A DNA stretch of 64,000 nt, from the NCBI GenBank assembly GCA_963797635.1, contig CAWCPZ010000004.1, forward strand, positions 1 to 64,000. Direction: 5' to 3'. The notes beneath the pieces were generated by a model. That model searched no databases, was not told the DNA's origin, and saw nothing but the letters and a program-made list of their open reading frames with translations. Positions within the stretch are counted from its first letter, which is position 1, and the number at the start of each line of letters is the position of its first letter. Origin of the DNA: JAOUEA01 sp963797635 (GTDB lineage Bacteria; Actinomycetota; UBA4738; HRBIN12). The position numbers were made by a program, and so were the translations under genes. Below are positions 8,361 through 17,568 of this stretch, in pieces.

Positions 8361-9247
8361 TTGAACATCCCACCCTGGTAGTGCACCCAGCGGTTCGACG
8401 TCCTGATGAGCACCAGGGTGCACAGCATCGTGATGATGAACAGCACCCATGCCAGCGCCGAGGCATACCCCATGCGGAAGTACGAGAAGCCCTGCTGGAA
8501 CAGGTAGATCGAATAGAAGAGCAGCGAGTTCTGCGGAGCACCCAGGCTCGAACGCTGGCCGCCCAGGGTGGTGCTGGCGACGTAGGCCTGCGTGAAGTAC
8601 TGGAAGGCCAGGATCACGCCGATCACCAGCGAGAAGAAGATCACCGGCGTGATCATCGGCAGGGTGACGTAGCGGAACTTCTGCCAGGCGCTGCCACCCT
8701 CGATGTCCGCCGCCTCGTACAGGTGTCGCGGCACGTCGAGCAGCCCGGCGAGGAAGATGATCATCGCCTCACCGACGCCCCACAGGGCAAGGATCACCAG
8801 CGCCCATTTCGAGGAACCCGGTGAGTAGAACCACGTCGGCGGCTTGCCGATCCCGATCCCGGACAGGAACTGGTTGATCGGTCCATATGCCGGGTTGAAC
8901 AGGAACAGGAACGCCAGCGATCCGGCCACGATCGGCGCGATGGCCGGAAGGAAATACACCGTTCGGTAGACCTTGATCCCCTTGCGTGGCTTCGTCAGCA
9001 GCGTCGCCGTCGCGATCGCGAACGTGATCTGCAGCGGCACCGCCACGACGATGAACCACACCGTGTTCTTGATCGCCTTCCAGAACAGGATGTCCTCGGT
9101 GAACATGTACTTGTAGTTGGCGAACCCGACCCATTGCGGTGAGCCCAACAGGTCGTAGTGCGTGAACGAGAAGTACAGGCTCGACACCATCGGGTACACG
9201 ATGAAGACGCTGAACCCGATGATCCACGGCGACATGAACAGCAGCAC
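8357..9247 (-). CDS. Carbohydrate ABC transporter permease (MalF type)
   Basis: 296 residues from a GTG at 9247, though the frame is open further upstream (GIARWTTV) without an ATG, so the N-terminus may be a few residues longer. Six helices, starting LLFMSPWIIGFSVFIVYPM. The EAA loop is HLYEAADIEGGSAWQKFRYV. It is the second CUT1 channel subunit, lies 98 bp after the binding-protein stop and overlaps the MalG-type gene. Confidence 0.92.
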   Translation of the reverse strand: MLLFMSPWIIGFSVFIVYPMVSSLYFSFTHYDLLGSPQWVGFANYKYMFTEDILFWKAIKNTVWFIVVAVPLQITFAIATATLLTKPRKGIKVYRTVYFLPAIAPIVAGSLAFLFLFNPAYGPINQFLSGIGIGKPPTWFYSPGSSKWALVILALWGVGEAMIIFLAGLLDVPRHLYEAADIEGGSAWQKFRYVTLPMITPVIFFSLVIGVILAFQYFTQAYVASTTLGGQRSSLGAPQNSLLFYSIYLFQQGFSYFRMGYASALAWVLFIITMLCTLVLIRTSNRWVHYQGGMFK

Positions 9248-9345
9248 CGTGGTCCACCGGGCGATGCCGCCGCGGGGACGAGCGTCGAGCTCGGATCCCC
9301 GCGGCGGTCCCGGTGATCGGATGTGGACGCGATGGTGACGTCCTC

Positions 9346-10684
9346 TTACGGAGCCTGTGCCTGTGAGAGTTGGTCGTTGATCTGCTTGGCCACCTGATCC
9401 AGACCCGCCTGGAGGTCAGGCACCTTGCCGGCCTGCCACTCCTCCATGAACGACGCCATCAGGTCCTGGTCGGCCTGCCCGATCGCCGAGGTCTCCTTGT
9501 AGTGGGAGTTCGGGTGCTCGAAGGATGTCCAGGAACGTCTGGAACTGCGGCGTGATGTCCAGATCGGGCGAATCCAGCGCCGCGTAGGTCGTCGGCACGT
9601 TGCGGACGGTGTTGGCCATGTAGACCAGCGTGTCCGTGTCGGTCGCCATCCACGAGACGAGCAACCACGCGTCCTCCGGATGCGGCGAGCCCTTCGGGAT
9701 ACCGATGATCGTCCCGCCGACCTGGCCCATGCCGTACATGTCGGCGTTGTCGTCGGGCACCGGGAACGGCGCGGTCATGTACGGCACCGCGGGCGGGTCG
9801 CCCATGAAGTTCTCGGACGTGCGCCACTCACCGTCGATCGTCATGGCGACGCGGCCGGTCTGGAAGTCCTGTTCCTCGCCCCACTCATCGCCCTGGCCGG
9901 CGACGAACCGTTGCAGGTTGTCGTAGCCGTAGAAGTCGACGAGCTCCTTCTGCCAGTTCGCCATGTCCTGCCACGCCGGGTCGGTGTTCACCGCGGCTTG
10001 CGTGCCGTCGTCGTTGTACCACTCGGCGTTGAACATCGTGGAGATCGTGACGACGTTCGTCTCGTAGTACGCCATGTAGGGCACGAACCCGGCGACCTTG
10101 ATCGATCCGTCGTCGTTGAACACCGTGAGCTTCTTCGCGGTCTCGACCAACTCCGACATCGTCTTCGGAGGCTCGGTGATGTTGGCCTTCTCGAACATGT
10201 CGGTGTTGTAGTAGAGCCCGTACGCGTCCGTCAGGAAGGGCAGCGCGCACGTGCTGCCGCCGAAGCTCGTGTACTCGGTGGCAGAAGCCGGGAACTGACT
10301 CTCGTCGAAGTCCGTGGCCTCCATGTACGGCGTGAGGTCCTGCCACGCCCCGCTCTGACAGAACTTGCCCACGTTGTCGAAGCTGAACGACAGCGCCGCG
10401 TCGGGCGGGGTCCCGCTGTTGATCGCCGCGAGCATCTTCGTGTCGTCGACGTTGCCGACGCTCTTCACGGTGATCCACGGGTACGCCTCCTCGAACGAGG
10501 CGAAGATCTTGTCGAAGTCCTCGAGTTCAGCCTTCGACGTCCATGCGCTCCACATCTCGATCGTGACCGGCTCGTGCGAAGCACTCGCGTCGGCGTTGAT
10601 CGAAGGTTCGTCGTCGCCGCCTCCCGCCGTGCACGCTGCCGACACGAGCGCGAAGGTGACCAACGCCACCAACCAACGCTTCAT
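9346..10684 (-). CDS. Sugar-binding lipoprotein of ABC importer, one frame break
   Basis: Extracellular solute-binding protein family 1, about 445 residues. The signal ends in a lipobox (VSAAC, Cys about residue 18), so it is a surface lipoprotein. Sequence typical of the family includes TIEMWSAWTSKAELEDF, DAYGLYYNTDMFEKANI and PKGSPHPEDAWLLVSWM. After DITPQFQTFLDIL a one-base excess at about 9521-9523 shifts the frame; the adjacent frame continues EHPNSHYKETSAIGQAD and ends SQAQAP at 9346, a normal C-terminus. It delivers sugar to the two permeases downstream and follows the ROK regulator by 89 bp. Confidence 0.88.
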
Positions 10685-10773
10685 CGTGCCCTCCCTCCCC
10701 GAGCCGAGCCCGGATCATCCACGAACGCATCCATCCAACCGTTCCCTACGTTGCTTCGTGTCGCCTCGAGGTT

Positions 10774-11988
10774 TCATGCGGACACCTTCCCTCGTTCGAA
10801 CAGGTGATCGTGCGCGGCCTGCAGGGCCATCGACACCGAGCCGTGCAGCGTGGCTTCCTCTCCCAGGGTCGAAACCTCGATCCGGGGCCGGAAGGGCGAC
10901 AGTTCGCGGAGTTCCTGCTCGACGGGCTCGAGCAGGAGGTCGCCGTTGCCACCGATCCCGCCGCCCAGGATCACGAGTTCGGGGTCGAGGACCGAGGAGA
11001 TCGCGGCGATCGCCAGGGCGATCCGGGCGGCCTCCGTGCGCACGACCCGCTTGGCCTTGGCATCGCCCTTCCTCGCTTCGGTGAAGACCTTCTTCGCGGT
11101 GAGCGGCGGCGTCATCCCCAGGCGACGCGCGGTCGCGACCACGCCGGCGGCGCTTCCCGCCGCATCGAGCGGGCCCCGACGACGGCTCGACGGATCACGC
11201 AGATCGGTTCCGGCCAAGGGGAGGTATCCCACCTCGCCGGCGGCGCCGCCGCTGCCCCGATAGAGCTCACCGTTGAGGACGAGCCCCATGCCCACGCCCG
11301 TCCCCAGATGGAGATAGACGAAGTTGTCGACGCCCTTGCCGATGCCGTGCCACTGCTCGCCGAGCGCCGCGAGGTTGACGTCGTTCTCGAACGCGATCTT
11401 CGTGCCGAGTTCCTGCTGCACGGCTTCGACCAGCCCCTGACGTCCCCACCCCGGGAGCGCGTACGCGAAGGCGACCTGTCCTCGGTCGGCCTCCAGCACG
11501 CCGGGGCTGCCGACGGTGGCGAACGTCACCTGCTTCCAACGGATCCCGGCATCGCCCGCCAGGCCGTGGGCCACCGCACCGATCTGGGTGATCAGGGTTC
11601 GCGCGCTCTTGACGCGGGCCCGCTCGTCCCGGCGGGCGACGAACTCGCCGGTGACATCGGCGATGGCGGCACGCACCCAGTGACGCCCCACGTCGATCCC
11701 CACGACCCAGCCCGCATGCGGGTTGAGCTCATACAGGACCGCGGTCGGGCCCTTGCCCCCGCTGGAGCGGCCCGCCTCACGCACCAGCTTGGCGCGGAGC
11801 AGACCGGTGAGCGCCTGGGACACGGTCGGCTTGGACAAGGCGGTCTCGCGGGCGATCTGGGCGCGGGACACCGGGCCGACGCGACGGACGCTCTCCAGCA
11901 CCGTGCGCTCGTTGATGACGCGGAGCAGGCTGGGGGTTCCGGCGACGGAGGTCTGGACGAGGCTCGTGCGCGATCCCTCCCAGCTCAA
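10774..11988 (-). CDS. ROK family transcriptional regulator
   Basis: 404 residues. Residues about 30-85 form a MarR-like winged helix (GPVSRAQIARETALSKPTVS); residues 90-400 are a ROK sugar-kinase fold (GIDVGRHWVRAAIAD, GTGVGMGLVLNGELYRG, LDPELVILGGGI). The Cys-rich zinc motif usual in ROK proteins (C-x-C-G-x2-G-C) is replaced by RDPSSRRRG, so zinc binding is probably lost. The only usable start is a TTG at 11988, directly beside a 13-bp palindrome at 11989-12001. It heads the importer operon and likely represses the whole locus until a sugar ligand binds. Confidence 0.9.
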   Translation of the reverse strand: MSWEGSRTSLVQTSVAGTPSLLRVINERTVLESVRRVGPVSRAQIARETALSKPTVSQALTGLLRAKLVREAGRSSGGKGPTAVLYELNPHAGWVVGIDVGRHWVRAAIADVTGEFVARRDERARVKSARTLITQIGAVAHGLAGDAGIRWKQVTFATVGSPGVLEADRGQVAFAYALPGWGRQGLVEAVQQELGTKIAFENDVNLAALGEQWHGIGKGVDNFVYLHLGTGVGMGLVLNGELYRGSGGAAGEVGYLPLAGTDLRDPSSRRRGPLDAAGSAAGVVATARRLGMTPPLTAKKVFTEARKGDAKAKRVVRTEAARIALAIAAISSVLDPELVILGGGIGGNGDLLLEPVEQELRELSPFRPRIEVSTLGEEATLHGSVSMALQAAHDHLFERGKVSA

Positions 11989-12001
11989 AGGAAACTTTCC
12001 T
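11989..12001. promoter_or_regulatory. ROK operator copy 1, AGGAAACTTTCCT
   Basis: A 6-1-6 palindrome, extended as AAAGGAAACTTTCCTAAC at 11987-12004, lies between the divergent ROK-importer operon and the KDPG aldolase-kinase operon. The same 13 bp recur at 18896-18908. Such A/T-rich palindromes are typical of ROK repressors (NagC/XylR type). Confidence 0.75.
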
Positions 12002-12103
12002 AACTATTGGGCCGGATGCTACGCTGCGCCCTCGAGGGGAGTCAAGACAACGAGGCGGCACGATCCCCGGCCGCGGCGACCGCCCGGGTCGCGGGAGGTT
12101 CCC

Positions 12104-12742
12104 ACGAGCGACGAGACAGCCCTCGACCGGGGCGACATCCTGGCCATCGTCCGGTTCCACGAGCCTGCCGAGCTGGACCCGATCCTCGCGGCCCTGATGG
12201 ACGGTGGCATCGAGATGCTCGAGGTCACGCTGGACACCCCCGGCGCGCTCGACGCGGTGCGTCGAGCCTCGGAGGCCGGAACGTTCATCGGTGCCGGCAC
12301 GGTGCTCTCGGCCGACGAGGTCCGCCGCGCCGCCGATGCCGGTGCCCGGTTCGTGGTGAGCCCCGCCGTCATCCCCGAGGTCATCACCACCGCGCTCGCT
12401 CTGGGCCTGACGCCGGTCCCCGGCGCCTTCTCCCCCACGGAGGTCCAGCTCGCGAGGTCGCTCGGCGCCGGCACGATCAAGCTGTTCCCGGCCTCGACGG
12501 GCGGGCCGGGCCATCTCCGCGCACTCCGAGGCCCGTTCGACGGTGTTCGGTTCGTGCCGACCGGGGGGGTCGGCATCGACGACATCGGTGCCTACCTCGC
12601 GGCCGGGGCTGCCTGCGTCGGCATGGGCACGACGTTGACGGGCGCCGGACCGCCACGGTCAGGCGACGACCTGGACCGCATCCGTGACCGCGCCGCGGCC
12701 GCGGTGTCGGCCGCGAGGGACGCCCGGCCGGAGCCGCGGTGA
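12104..12742 (+). CDS. eda: KDPG/KHG aldolase
   Basis: About 212 residues of class-I 2-keto-3-deoxy-6-phosphogluconate aldolase, which splits KDPG to pyruvate and glyceraldehyde 3-phosphate. Motifs: IVRFHEPAELDP, the Glu in LEVTLDTPGAL, the Schiff-base Lys in GAGTIKLFPAS and the phosphate loop VPTGGVGIDDI. Odd point: no ATG, GTG or TTG fits. A GGGAGG ribosome site at about 12093-12098 is followed at normal spacing by an ACG codon at 12104, which I use as the start; a mis-called ATG is the simplest explanation. The stop overlaps the next gene in GTGA. Confidence 0.88.
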   Translation, partial: TSDETALDRGDILAIVRFHEPAELDPILAALMDGGIEMLEVTLDTPGALDAVRRASEAGTFIGAGTVLSADEVRRAADAGARFVVSPAVIPEVITTALALGLTPVPGAFSPTEVQLARSLGAGTIKLFPASTGGPGHLRALRGPFDGVRFVPTGGVGIDDIGAYLAAGAACVGMGTTLTGAGPPRSGDDLDRIRDRAAAAVSAARDARPEPR

Positions 12743-13653
12743 CAACGCCATACGACGTGATCGCGCTCGGGGAGACGATGCTGTCGTTGGTGGCCATCGA
12801 CGAGCCGCTCGCATCGGCGACGCGGTTCCACGTCACCCACGGCGGCGCGGAGACCAACACCCTGGTGGGGCTGTCACGCCTGGGGCTCCGTACCGCCTGG
12901 GTGAGCCGGCTCGGCACCGACGTCGTGGGCGAGCGCATCCACCGGGCCCTGGACGACGAGGGCATCGACCTGCGTTGGACACGACGGGACGACCACCGCC
13001 CCACCGGCGTGATGATCCGCGACTGCCACGGTTGTGTGGAGTACCGGCGGGCGGGATCGGCCGCCTCGATCCTGTCGGCCGGCGATCTCGAGGAGGTCCC
13101 CGTCGCGGAAGCTCGTGCGGTGATGGTCACGGGCATCACCGGATTGCTCGGCGCCGAACCGCAGCAGGCGGCGCTGGCCCTGCTGGAGCGGGCCACGGGA
13201 TTGCGAGCGGTCGACCCCCACCTTCGACCCGGCCTGTGGGGGTCGGACCGCGGCCGCGAACTCGTGCTCCCGCTGATCGCGAACTGCGACCTCGCGCTCG
13301 GTGGCGAACACGAACTGCGGCACCTGGTGGGTGAGGACGACGTCACGGTCCGCGGCGAGGCGCTCGCCCGGCGCATCCTCGAACTCGGTCCTGCGGAGGT
13401 CGTGGTCAAACGAGGGTCGGACGGCGCCGGTGCCCTCGATCGGGCCGGGCGATGGCACGAGCATTCCCCCGCGCCGGTGCCGGACGTCGACCCCGTGGGG
13501 GCCGGTGACGCGTTCAACGCCGGCTACCTCGCCGCTCGCCTCAGCGGCGCCGACGCGACCGATGCGCTCGTCCAGGGTGCCCACTGCGGCGCTGCGGTCG
13601 CCGGGGTGATCGGCGACACCGAAGGCTTCCCTCGACCGGGTGAGCGCCCGTGA
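12739..13653 (+). CDS. PfkB family sugar kinase, 2-keto-3-deoxygluconate kinase type
   Basis: 304 residues, GTG start coupled to the aldolase stop. The N-terminal ribokinase motif appears as GETMLSLV and HGGAETNTLVGLSRLG; the C-terminal signature PDVDPVGAGDAFNAGYLAARL has the catalytic Asp and anion hole. PfkB enzymes phosphorylate sugars or keto-deoxy acids with ATP. Operon pairing with KDPG aldolase makes KDG to KDPG the natural reaction, giving a two-step route to pyruvate and glyceraldehyde 3-phosphate. Confidence 0.88.
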   Translation: MTTPYDVIALGETMLSLVAIDEPLASATRFHVTHGGAETNTLVGLSRLGLRTAWVSRLGTDVVGERIHRALDDEGIDLRWTRRDDHRPTGVMIRDCHGCVEYRRAGSAASILSAGDLEEVPVAEARAVMVTGITGLLGAEPQQAALALLERATGLRAVDPHLRPGLWGSDRGRELVLPLIANCDLALGGEHELRHLVGEDDVTVRGEALARRILELGPAEVVVKRGSDGAGALDRAGRWHEHSPAPVPDVDPVGAGDAFNAGYLAARLSGADATDALVQGAHCGAAVAGVIGDTEGFPRPGERP

Positions 13654-13658
13654 GGCGA

Positions 13659-14951
13659 TCAGAAGTACGTCGCCACGGCCTCGACCACGACATCGTCATC
13701 GTCGAGGACGGGCATGACCCGCCACTTGTCGAACGCGGTGCATGGGTGCGAGACCCCGAAACGGATGACCTCGCCGACGGCGAGGTCGGCCCCCTCGTCC
13801 ACCCGGCAGAACGCGTGTTGGTCCACGACGCGGTCCACCGTGATGCCTCGGGCATCGCGCCGGGTGCCGTCCCCACCCTGGATCGAGATCGGCACGGGCA
13901 GGCCCTGGTCGAAGGACGTGTCACGTCGTCCGAAACCCACGATCGCGAGACCGGGTTCGGGCAGCGACGAGACCGCAGCCCACAGTTCGAGCGCGGGATG
14001 GAACCGCCCCGCCGGATCATCCACCGCGGCGAACGGCGACCGCTCGGCGTAGAAGCCATGGTCGTGCGTGAGGGTGCATCCGGGCCGGATCACCACGCGG
14101 ACGCCGCCGGCGTGCTCCGGGCGGGGCTGGGTCAGCGCCTCGGCGGCGAGATCGAAGAACGTGCTGCCGCCGGCGGTCACGAGCATCTCGTGCCGTTCAT
14201 CGATGAACCCCTCGAGGAGCACCGCGACCGACAGGGCGTGGAGATCGCCGAGGTATCGCCGGACGGCGTCCAGGCACTCGGGGCGTCGTTCGGCGCAGAC
14301 CGTGCCTTCGTATCCGGCGACCCCACGCAGCTCCAGCACCGGCGAGGCCGCGACCGAAGCGGCGACCTCGATCGCGTCGGCCACGGATCGGGCGCCCGTG
14401 CGACCGCCCGGGTGACCCAGCTCGATCAGGACGCGATGGGCCCCACCGACACCGGATCCCCGCATCCCTGCTTCGAGCAAGGACACCGCGTCGGGGGAAT
14501 CGACCCACGACCACAGCTCGAGGTCCGGATCCTCCAGGCAGGCAGCCGCCCATCGGATCGATCCGGGGTCGACGAGTTCGTTGGCGATCATCACCCGACG
14601 CACGCCGACGCCGCGCATCACCTGGGCCTGCTGCGCCGTGGCGGCGGTGAGCCCCCAGGCGCCGGCACGGAGCTGCCGATCCCACAGTTGCGGGGACATC
14701 GTCGTCTTCCCGTGGGGTGCCAGCGACACACCGGCACGGCGGCAGTAGTCGGCCGTCAGGGCGACGTTGTGCTCGAGGGCGGACGAGCGCAGCGACATCA
14801 CGGGGAACGACAGATCCGCGAGGGACAGCCCCCGTGCGGGGACGTCGCCGAGGGCGACCTCGTGCGCCGGCATGCCTTTGGTGCGACCGTCGACCACGTT
14901 CGCGAGCACGTCGTCCAGGGCCAACGGCGGGTGGGCTTCGAACGGGTTCAC
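13659..14951 (-). CDS. D-serine dehydratase/D-threonine aldolase-like PLP enzyme
   Basis: 430 residues from the GTG at 14951 (GTGA overlap with the upstream glycosidase). Fold type III (alanine-racemase-like) N-terminal barrel with the PLP lysine in LAPHGKTTMSPQLW, then ELGHPGGRTGARS; the C-terminal metal motif is GVSHPCTAFDKW, the His and Cys that bind a divalent ion in this family. Known activities are D-serine dehydration, D-threonine aldol cleavage and, as I recall, D-glucosaminate dehydration to 2-keto-3-deoxygluconate. Its neighbours are KDG-type kinase and KDPG aldolase, so I infer a D-glucosaminate dehydratase role. Confidence 0.82.
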   Translation of the reverse strand: MNPFEAHPPLALDDVLANVVDGRTKGMPAHEVALGDVPARGLSLADLSFPVMSLRSSALEHNVALTADYCRRAGVSLAPHGKTTMSPQLWDRQLRAGAWGLTAATAQQAQVMRGVGVRRVMIANELVDPGSIRWAAACLEDPDLELWSWVDSPDAVSLLEAGMRGSGVGGAHRVLIELGHPGGRTGARSVADAIEVAASVAASPVLELRGVAGYEGTVCAERRPECLDAVRRYLGDLHALSVAVLLEGFIDERHEMLVTAGGSTFFDLAAEALTQPRPEHAGGVRVVIRPGCTLTHDHGFYAERSPFAAVDDPAGRFHPALELWAAVSSLPEPGLAIVGFGRRDTSFDQGLPVPISIQGGDGTRRDARGITVDRVVDQHAFCRVDEGADLAVGEVIRFGVSHPCTAFDKWRVMPVLDDDDVVVEAVATYF

Positions 14952-16246
14952 GTCACCGGGAACTGTGGCAGGAGATCGGCATGGGCGTGCAGGTAGGCAT
15001 CGACGAGCGACTCGGCCGTCCCCACGGAACGGATCAACGGGTGCAGCGCCAGCGCTTCGACCGCGAGCGCGCGGTTGCCGGTGACGGCCGCCTCGGCGGT
15101 GAGCTCGGCGTGGGCGGCCACCTGGCGGACCATGCCGCTCACCTCGGGAGGCAGGGCACCCTGCGGGACCGGCTCCACGACGCGACCGTGCACCCAGGCG
15201 GGCGTCTCCACGATGGCCATCCGGGGCAGATCCTCGACCTGGCCGTCGTTGGGCAGGTTCAAGACGAACCGCGCGCGCTCGCCGCCCAACATCGCGGCCA
15301 TGACCGAGACGGCGAAGTCGCCGTGTTCCTCGCTGGCGCGGGCCATCGACGGCTCGGGATGGTCGCTCGATGCCTCGGCTCGGTAGCTGGTGAGCACGCC
15401 GGGCAGGAGTTCCATGATCTCTTCGGCGCGGGTGCGCCCCCGGGCCCGCTGCTCCGCGAGCACCTCGTCGTGGAACAGGAAGTACTGCATGTACTCGCTG
15501 GGGATGCGGCCGAACATCCGGAACAGGCGCACGATCCGGCGTTCGGCCTCGGTCTCGAGCTCGTCGAGGGCGAGGGTGTCGAGCCGAGCCCACACCGACA
15601 CGGTTCGGTCCTGCCCGTCGATCGAGACCCCGCGGGTGAACGTCATGTGGTTCGTGCCGCAGGTGTCGAGTTCGATCGAACGCGGGTCGCACCCCATGAG
15701 CCGTCCGAGGAACCGTCGTTCACCCTCGGTCTGATCGCACAATCCGACGTAGGGCACGCCCGAGGCGAATCGCGCCACCGCCTCGCTCACGATCTGCACG
15801 GGGTTCGTGTAGTTCAACAGCACGGCACCGTCGTTGCCCACGCGTCGGAGTTGGTCGGCGATCGCCAGCACCACGGGCACCGACCGCAGCGCCATCGCGA
15901 ACCCTCCCGGGCCTGCGGTTTCCTGACCGATCACGCCGTGGTCGATCGCGATCTTCTCGTCGAGGTGCCGCGCTTCGAACCCGCCCGGCCGGAAGGCGGC
16001 CAGGACCACGTCGGCGCCTTCCAATGCGGGTTCGCGGTCGAGATGCGCCTCGACACGGATGCCGGATGCGCCCCGGGAGCGCATGATGGCGCCCGTGAGG
16101 CGCTCCTGCAGGTGGAGGGCATCGCGATCGAGATCGTGCAGCACGAGCGTAGCGTCCGGGAAGGCCGCGGACGCGTTCGCGAAGGCGAACGCGATCCCCG
16201 GCATGTAGGCGGAACCACCACCGATGACGACGACCCGCGGTCCCAT
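14948..16246 (-). CDS. Glycoside hydrolase family 4 enzyme (first copy)
   Basis: 432 residues from the ATG at 16246, chosen because the NAD-binding motif VVVIGGGSAYMPG must be at the N-terminus. Further GH4 marks: GQETAGPGGFAMALRSVP, LLNYTNPVQIV, the metal Cys in GLCDQTEGERRF, the metal His in CGTNHMTF and the Tyr in RIPSEYMQYF. GH4 enzymes hydrolyse glycosides through NAD+-dependent oxidation at C3 and a divalent metal. No PTS is present, so the substrate is probably unphosphorylated or phosphorylated by a cytoplasmic kinase. Coupled to the PLP enzyme downstream. Confidence 0.9.
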   Translation of the reverse strand: MGPRVVVIGGGSAYMPGIAFAFANASAAFPDATLVLHDLDRDALHLQERLTGAIMRSRGASGIRVEAHLDREPALEGADVVLAAFRPGGFEARHLDEKIAIDHGVIGQETAGPGGFAMALRSVPVVLAIADQLRRVGNDGAVLLNYTNPVQIVSEAVARFASGVPYVGLCDQTEGERRFLGRLMGCDPRSIELDTCGTNHMTFTRGVSIDGQDRTVSVWARLDTLALDELETEAERRIVRLFRMFGRIPSEYMQYFLFHDEVLAEQRARGRTRAEEIMELLPGVLTSYRAEASSDHPEPSMARASEEHGDFAVSVMAAMLGGERARFVLNLPNDGQVEDLPRMAIVETPAWVHGRVVEPVPQGALPPEVSGMVRQVAAHAELTAEAAVTGNRALAVEALALHPLIRSVGTAESLVDAYLHAHADLLPQFPVT

Positions 16247-16316
16247 GCCGCGCACGCTAACAGCACCGCACCGCAGCGGCCGACCACGTCCGCACCTGGA
16301 AGGAGCGAGCACCACC

Positions 16317-17552
16317 ATGCCTGAACTCGCGATCAACGGAGGAACCCCCGTGCGCTCGACCGACTACCCGGCGTGGCCGGTCGTCGATGACGACGTCGTC
16401 GCCGCCGTCACCGATGTGGTGCGCAGCGGGGAGTGGGGCGGGTTCCCCGAGCCCGGGGTCCACGGCGGAGCGTTCGAGGAGGCGTTCGCCGCCTACCAAG
16501 GCGCGGCCCACGGCGTGTTGATGATGAACGGCACGGTCACGATGGAGGTGGCGTGCAAGGCGCTGGACATCGGATGGGGCGACGAGGTCATCGTGCCGGC
16601 GCTCACGTTCGCCGCCACGGCCTACGCGCCGATGGCGGCCGGCGCGATCCCGGTGTTCGTCGACGTCACCCCCGAGACCTGGACGATCGACCCCGACCTC
16701 GTCGAAGCGGCGATCACCGAGCGCACGCGCGCGATCATGCCGGTGCACCTGGGCCACCAGATGGCGGACATGGATCGGATCATGGCGATCGCCAACACGC
16801 ACGGGCTCGCGGTCATCGAAGACTGCGCCCACGCACCGGGACAGCGATGGCGCGACCAGGGCGCAGGATGCATCGGCGACTTCGGCTCCTTCAGCCACCA
16901 GTCGTCCAAGATCCTCACCTCGGGCGAGGGCGGGAGCCTGCTCACGAACGACGCCGCTCTCGCCCAGCGGGCGCATTCGATCATCGACTGCGGACGCGCG
17001 AAGGATCCTGACGAGAAGGCGTACACGTTCGGCGCGAACTACCGACTGTCGGACCTGAACGCCGCGCTCCTCGTCGTCGCGATGCAGCGCTTCCCCGCCC
17101 AGCAGGCCGAACGGGCGGTGACCGGGAAGGCCTTCGAGCGAGCGGTCGCGGCCGTTCCCGGGGTGCGCGTGATGCCGCACGACGAACGGGTCACCCGCTG
17201 GAGCTTCTACAACTACATCCTCGCGATCGACCCGGAGATGTTCGCGGGGGCCACCAACGAGGTGGTGTGCGCGGCGATGGAGGCCGAGGGCATCCCGGCC
17301 GAGGTGCAGTACCCCTCGATGAACCGCTACGAGTTGTTCCAGCCGTCGCTGTCCCGGCTCCCCGTGGCGGTCGAGTTCGCGGACCGGCTGGACATGCAGG
17401 CCATGTCGTTCCCGGTGGCCGAGGCCGCCGGCCAGCGCGAGTCGGTCTACTTCATGGAGAACGTCTTCCGGGACGGCGACCGTGGCATCGATGACGCGGT
17501 GGAAGCGCTGGCGAAGATCCAACGGCACGCCGACGAACTGACGAAGCGCTAG
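16317..17552 (+). CDS. DegT/DnrJ/EryC1/StrS family aminotransferase
   Basis: 411 residues, ATG with GGAAGGAG upstream. PLP-dependent sugar/cyclitol aminotransferase fold: NGTVTMEVACKALDIGWGDE, VPALTFAATAYAPMAAGA, the ring-stacking region IEDCAHAPG and the internal aldimine lysine in SHQSSKILTSGEGG. Members add or remove an amino group on keto-sugars or keto-inositols. Here it lies between two GH4 genes, divergent from one and convergent with the other, so a catabolic deamination or transamination of an amino sugar is more likely than antibiotic biosynthesis. Substrate unknown. Confidence 0.88.
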   Translation: MPELAINGGTPVRSTDYPAWPVVDDDVVAAVTDVVRSGEWGGFPEPGVHGGAFEEAFAAYQGAAHGVLMMNGTVTMEVACKALDIGWGDEVIVPALTFAATAYAPMAAGAIPVFVDVTPETWTIDPDLVEAAITERTRAIMPVHLGHQMADMDRIMAIANTHGLAVIEDCAHAPGQRWRDQGAGCIGDFGSFSHQSSKILTSGEGGSLLTNDAALAQRAHSIIDCGRAKDPDEKAYTFGANYRLSDLNAALLVVAMQRFPAQQAERAVTGKAFERAVAAVPGVRVMPHDERVTRWSFYNYILAIDPEMFAGATNEVVCAAMEAEGIPAEVQYPSMNRYELFQPSLSRLPVAVEFADRLDMQAMSFPVAEAAGQRESVYFMENVFRDGDRGIDDAVEALAKIQRHADELTKR

Positions 17553-17568
17553 CGCCCGATCAGGCGCT
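17551..17568. terminator. Hairpin between convergent genes (AGCGCC/GGCGCT)
   Basis: A 6-bp stem with a 6-nt loop CGATCA lies exactly between the DegT stop (TAG at 17550-17552) and the GH4 stop (TGA at 17562-17560, in the loop). No T-tract. It could end transcription from either side. Confidence 0.45.

Noticed and set aside
14952..15692. N-terminal extension of the PLP enzyme
   Set aside because: It overlaps the GH4 gene in another frame and reads as Arg/Gly-rich noise; the GTG at 14951 in a GTGA overlap is the natural start.
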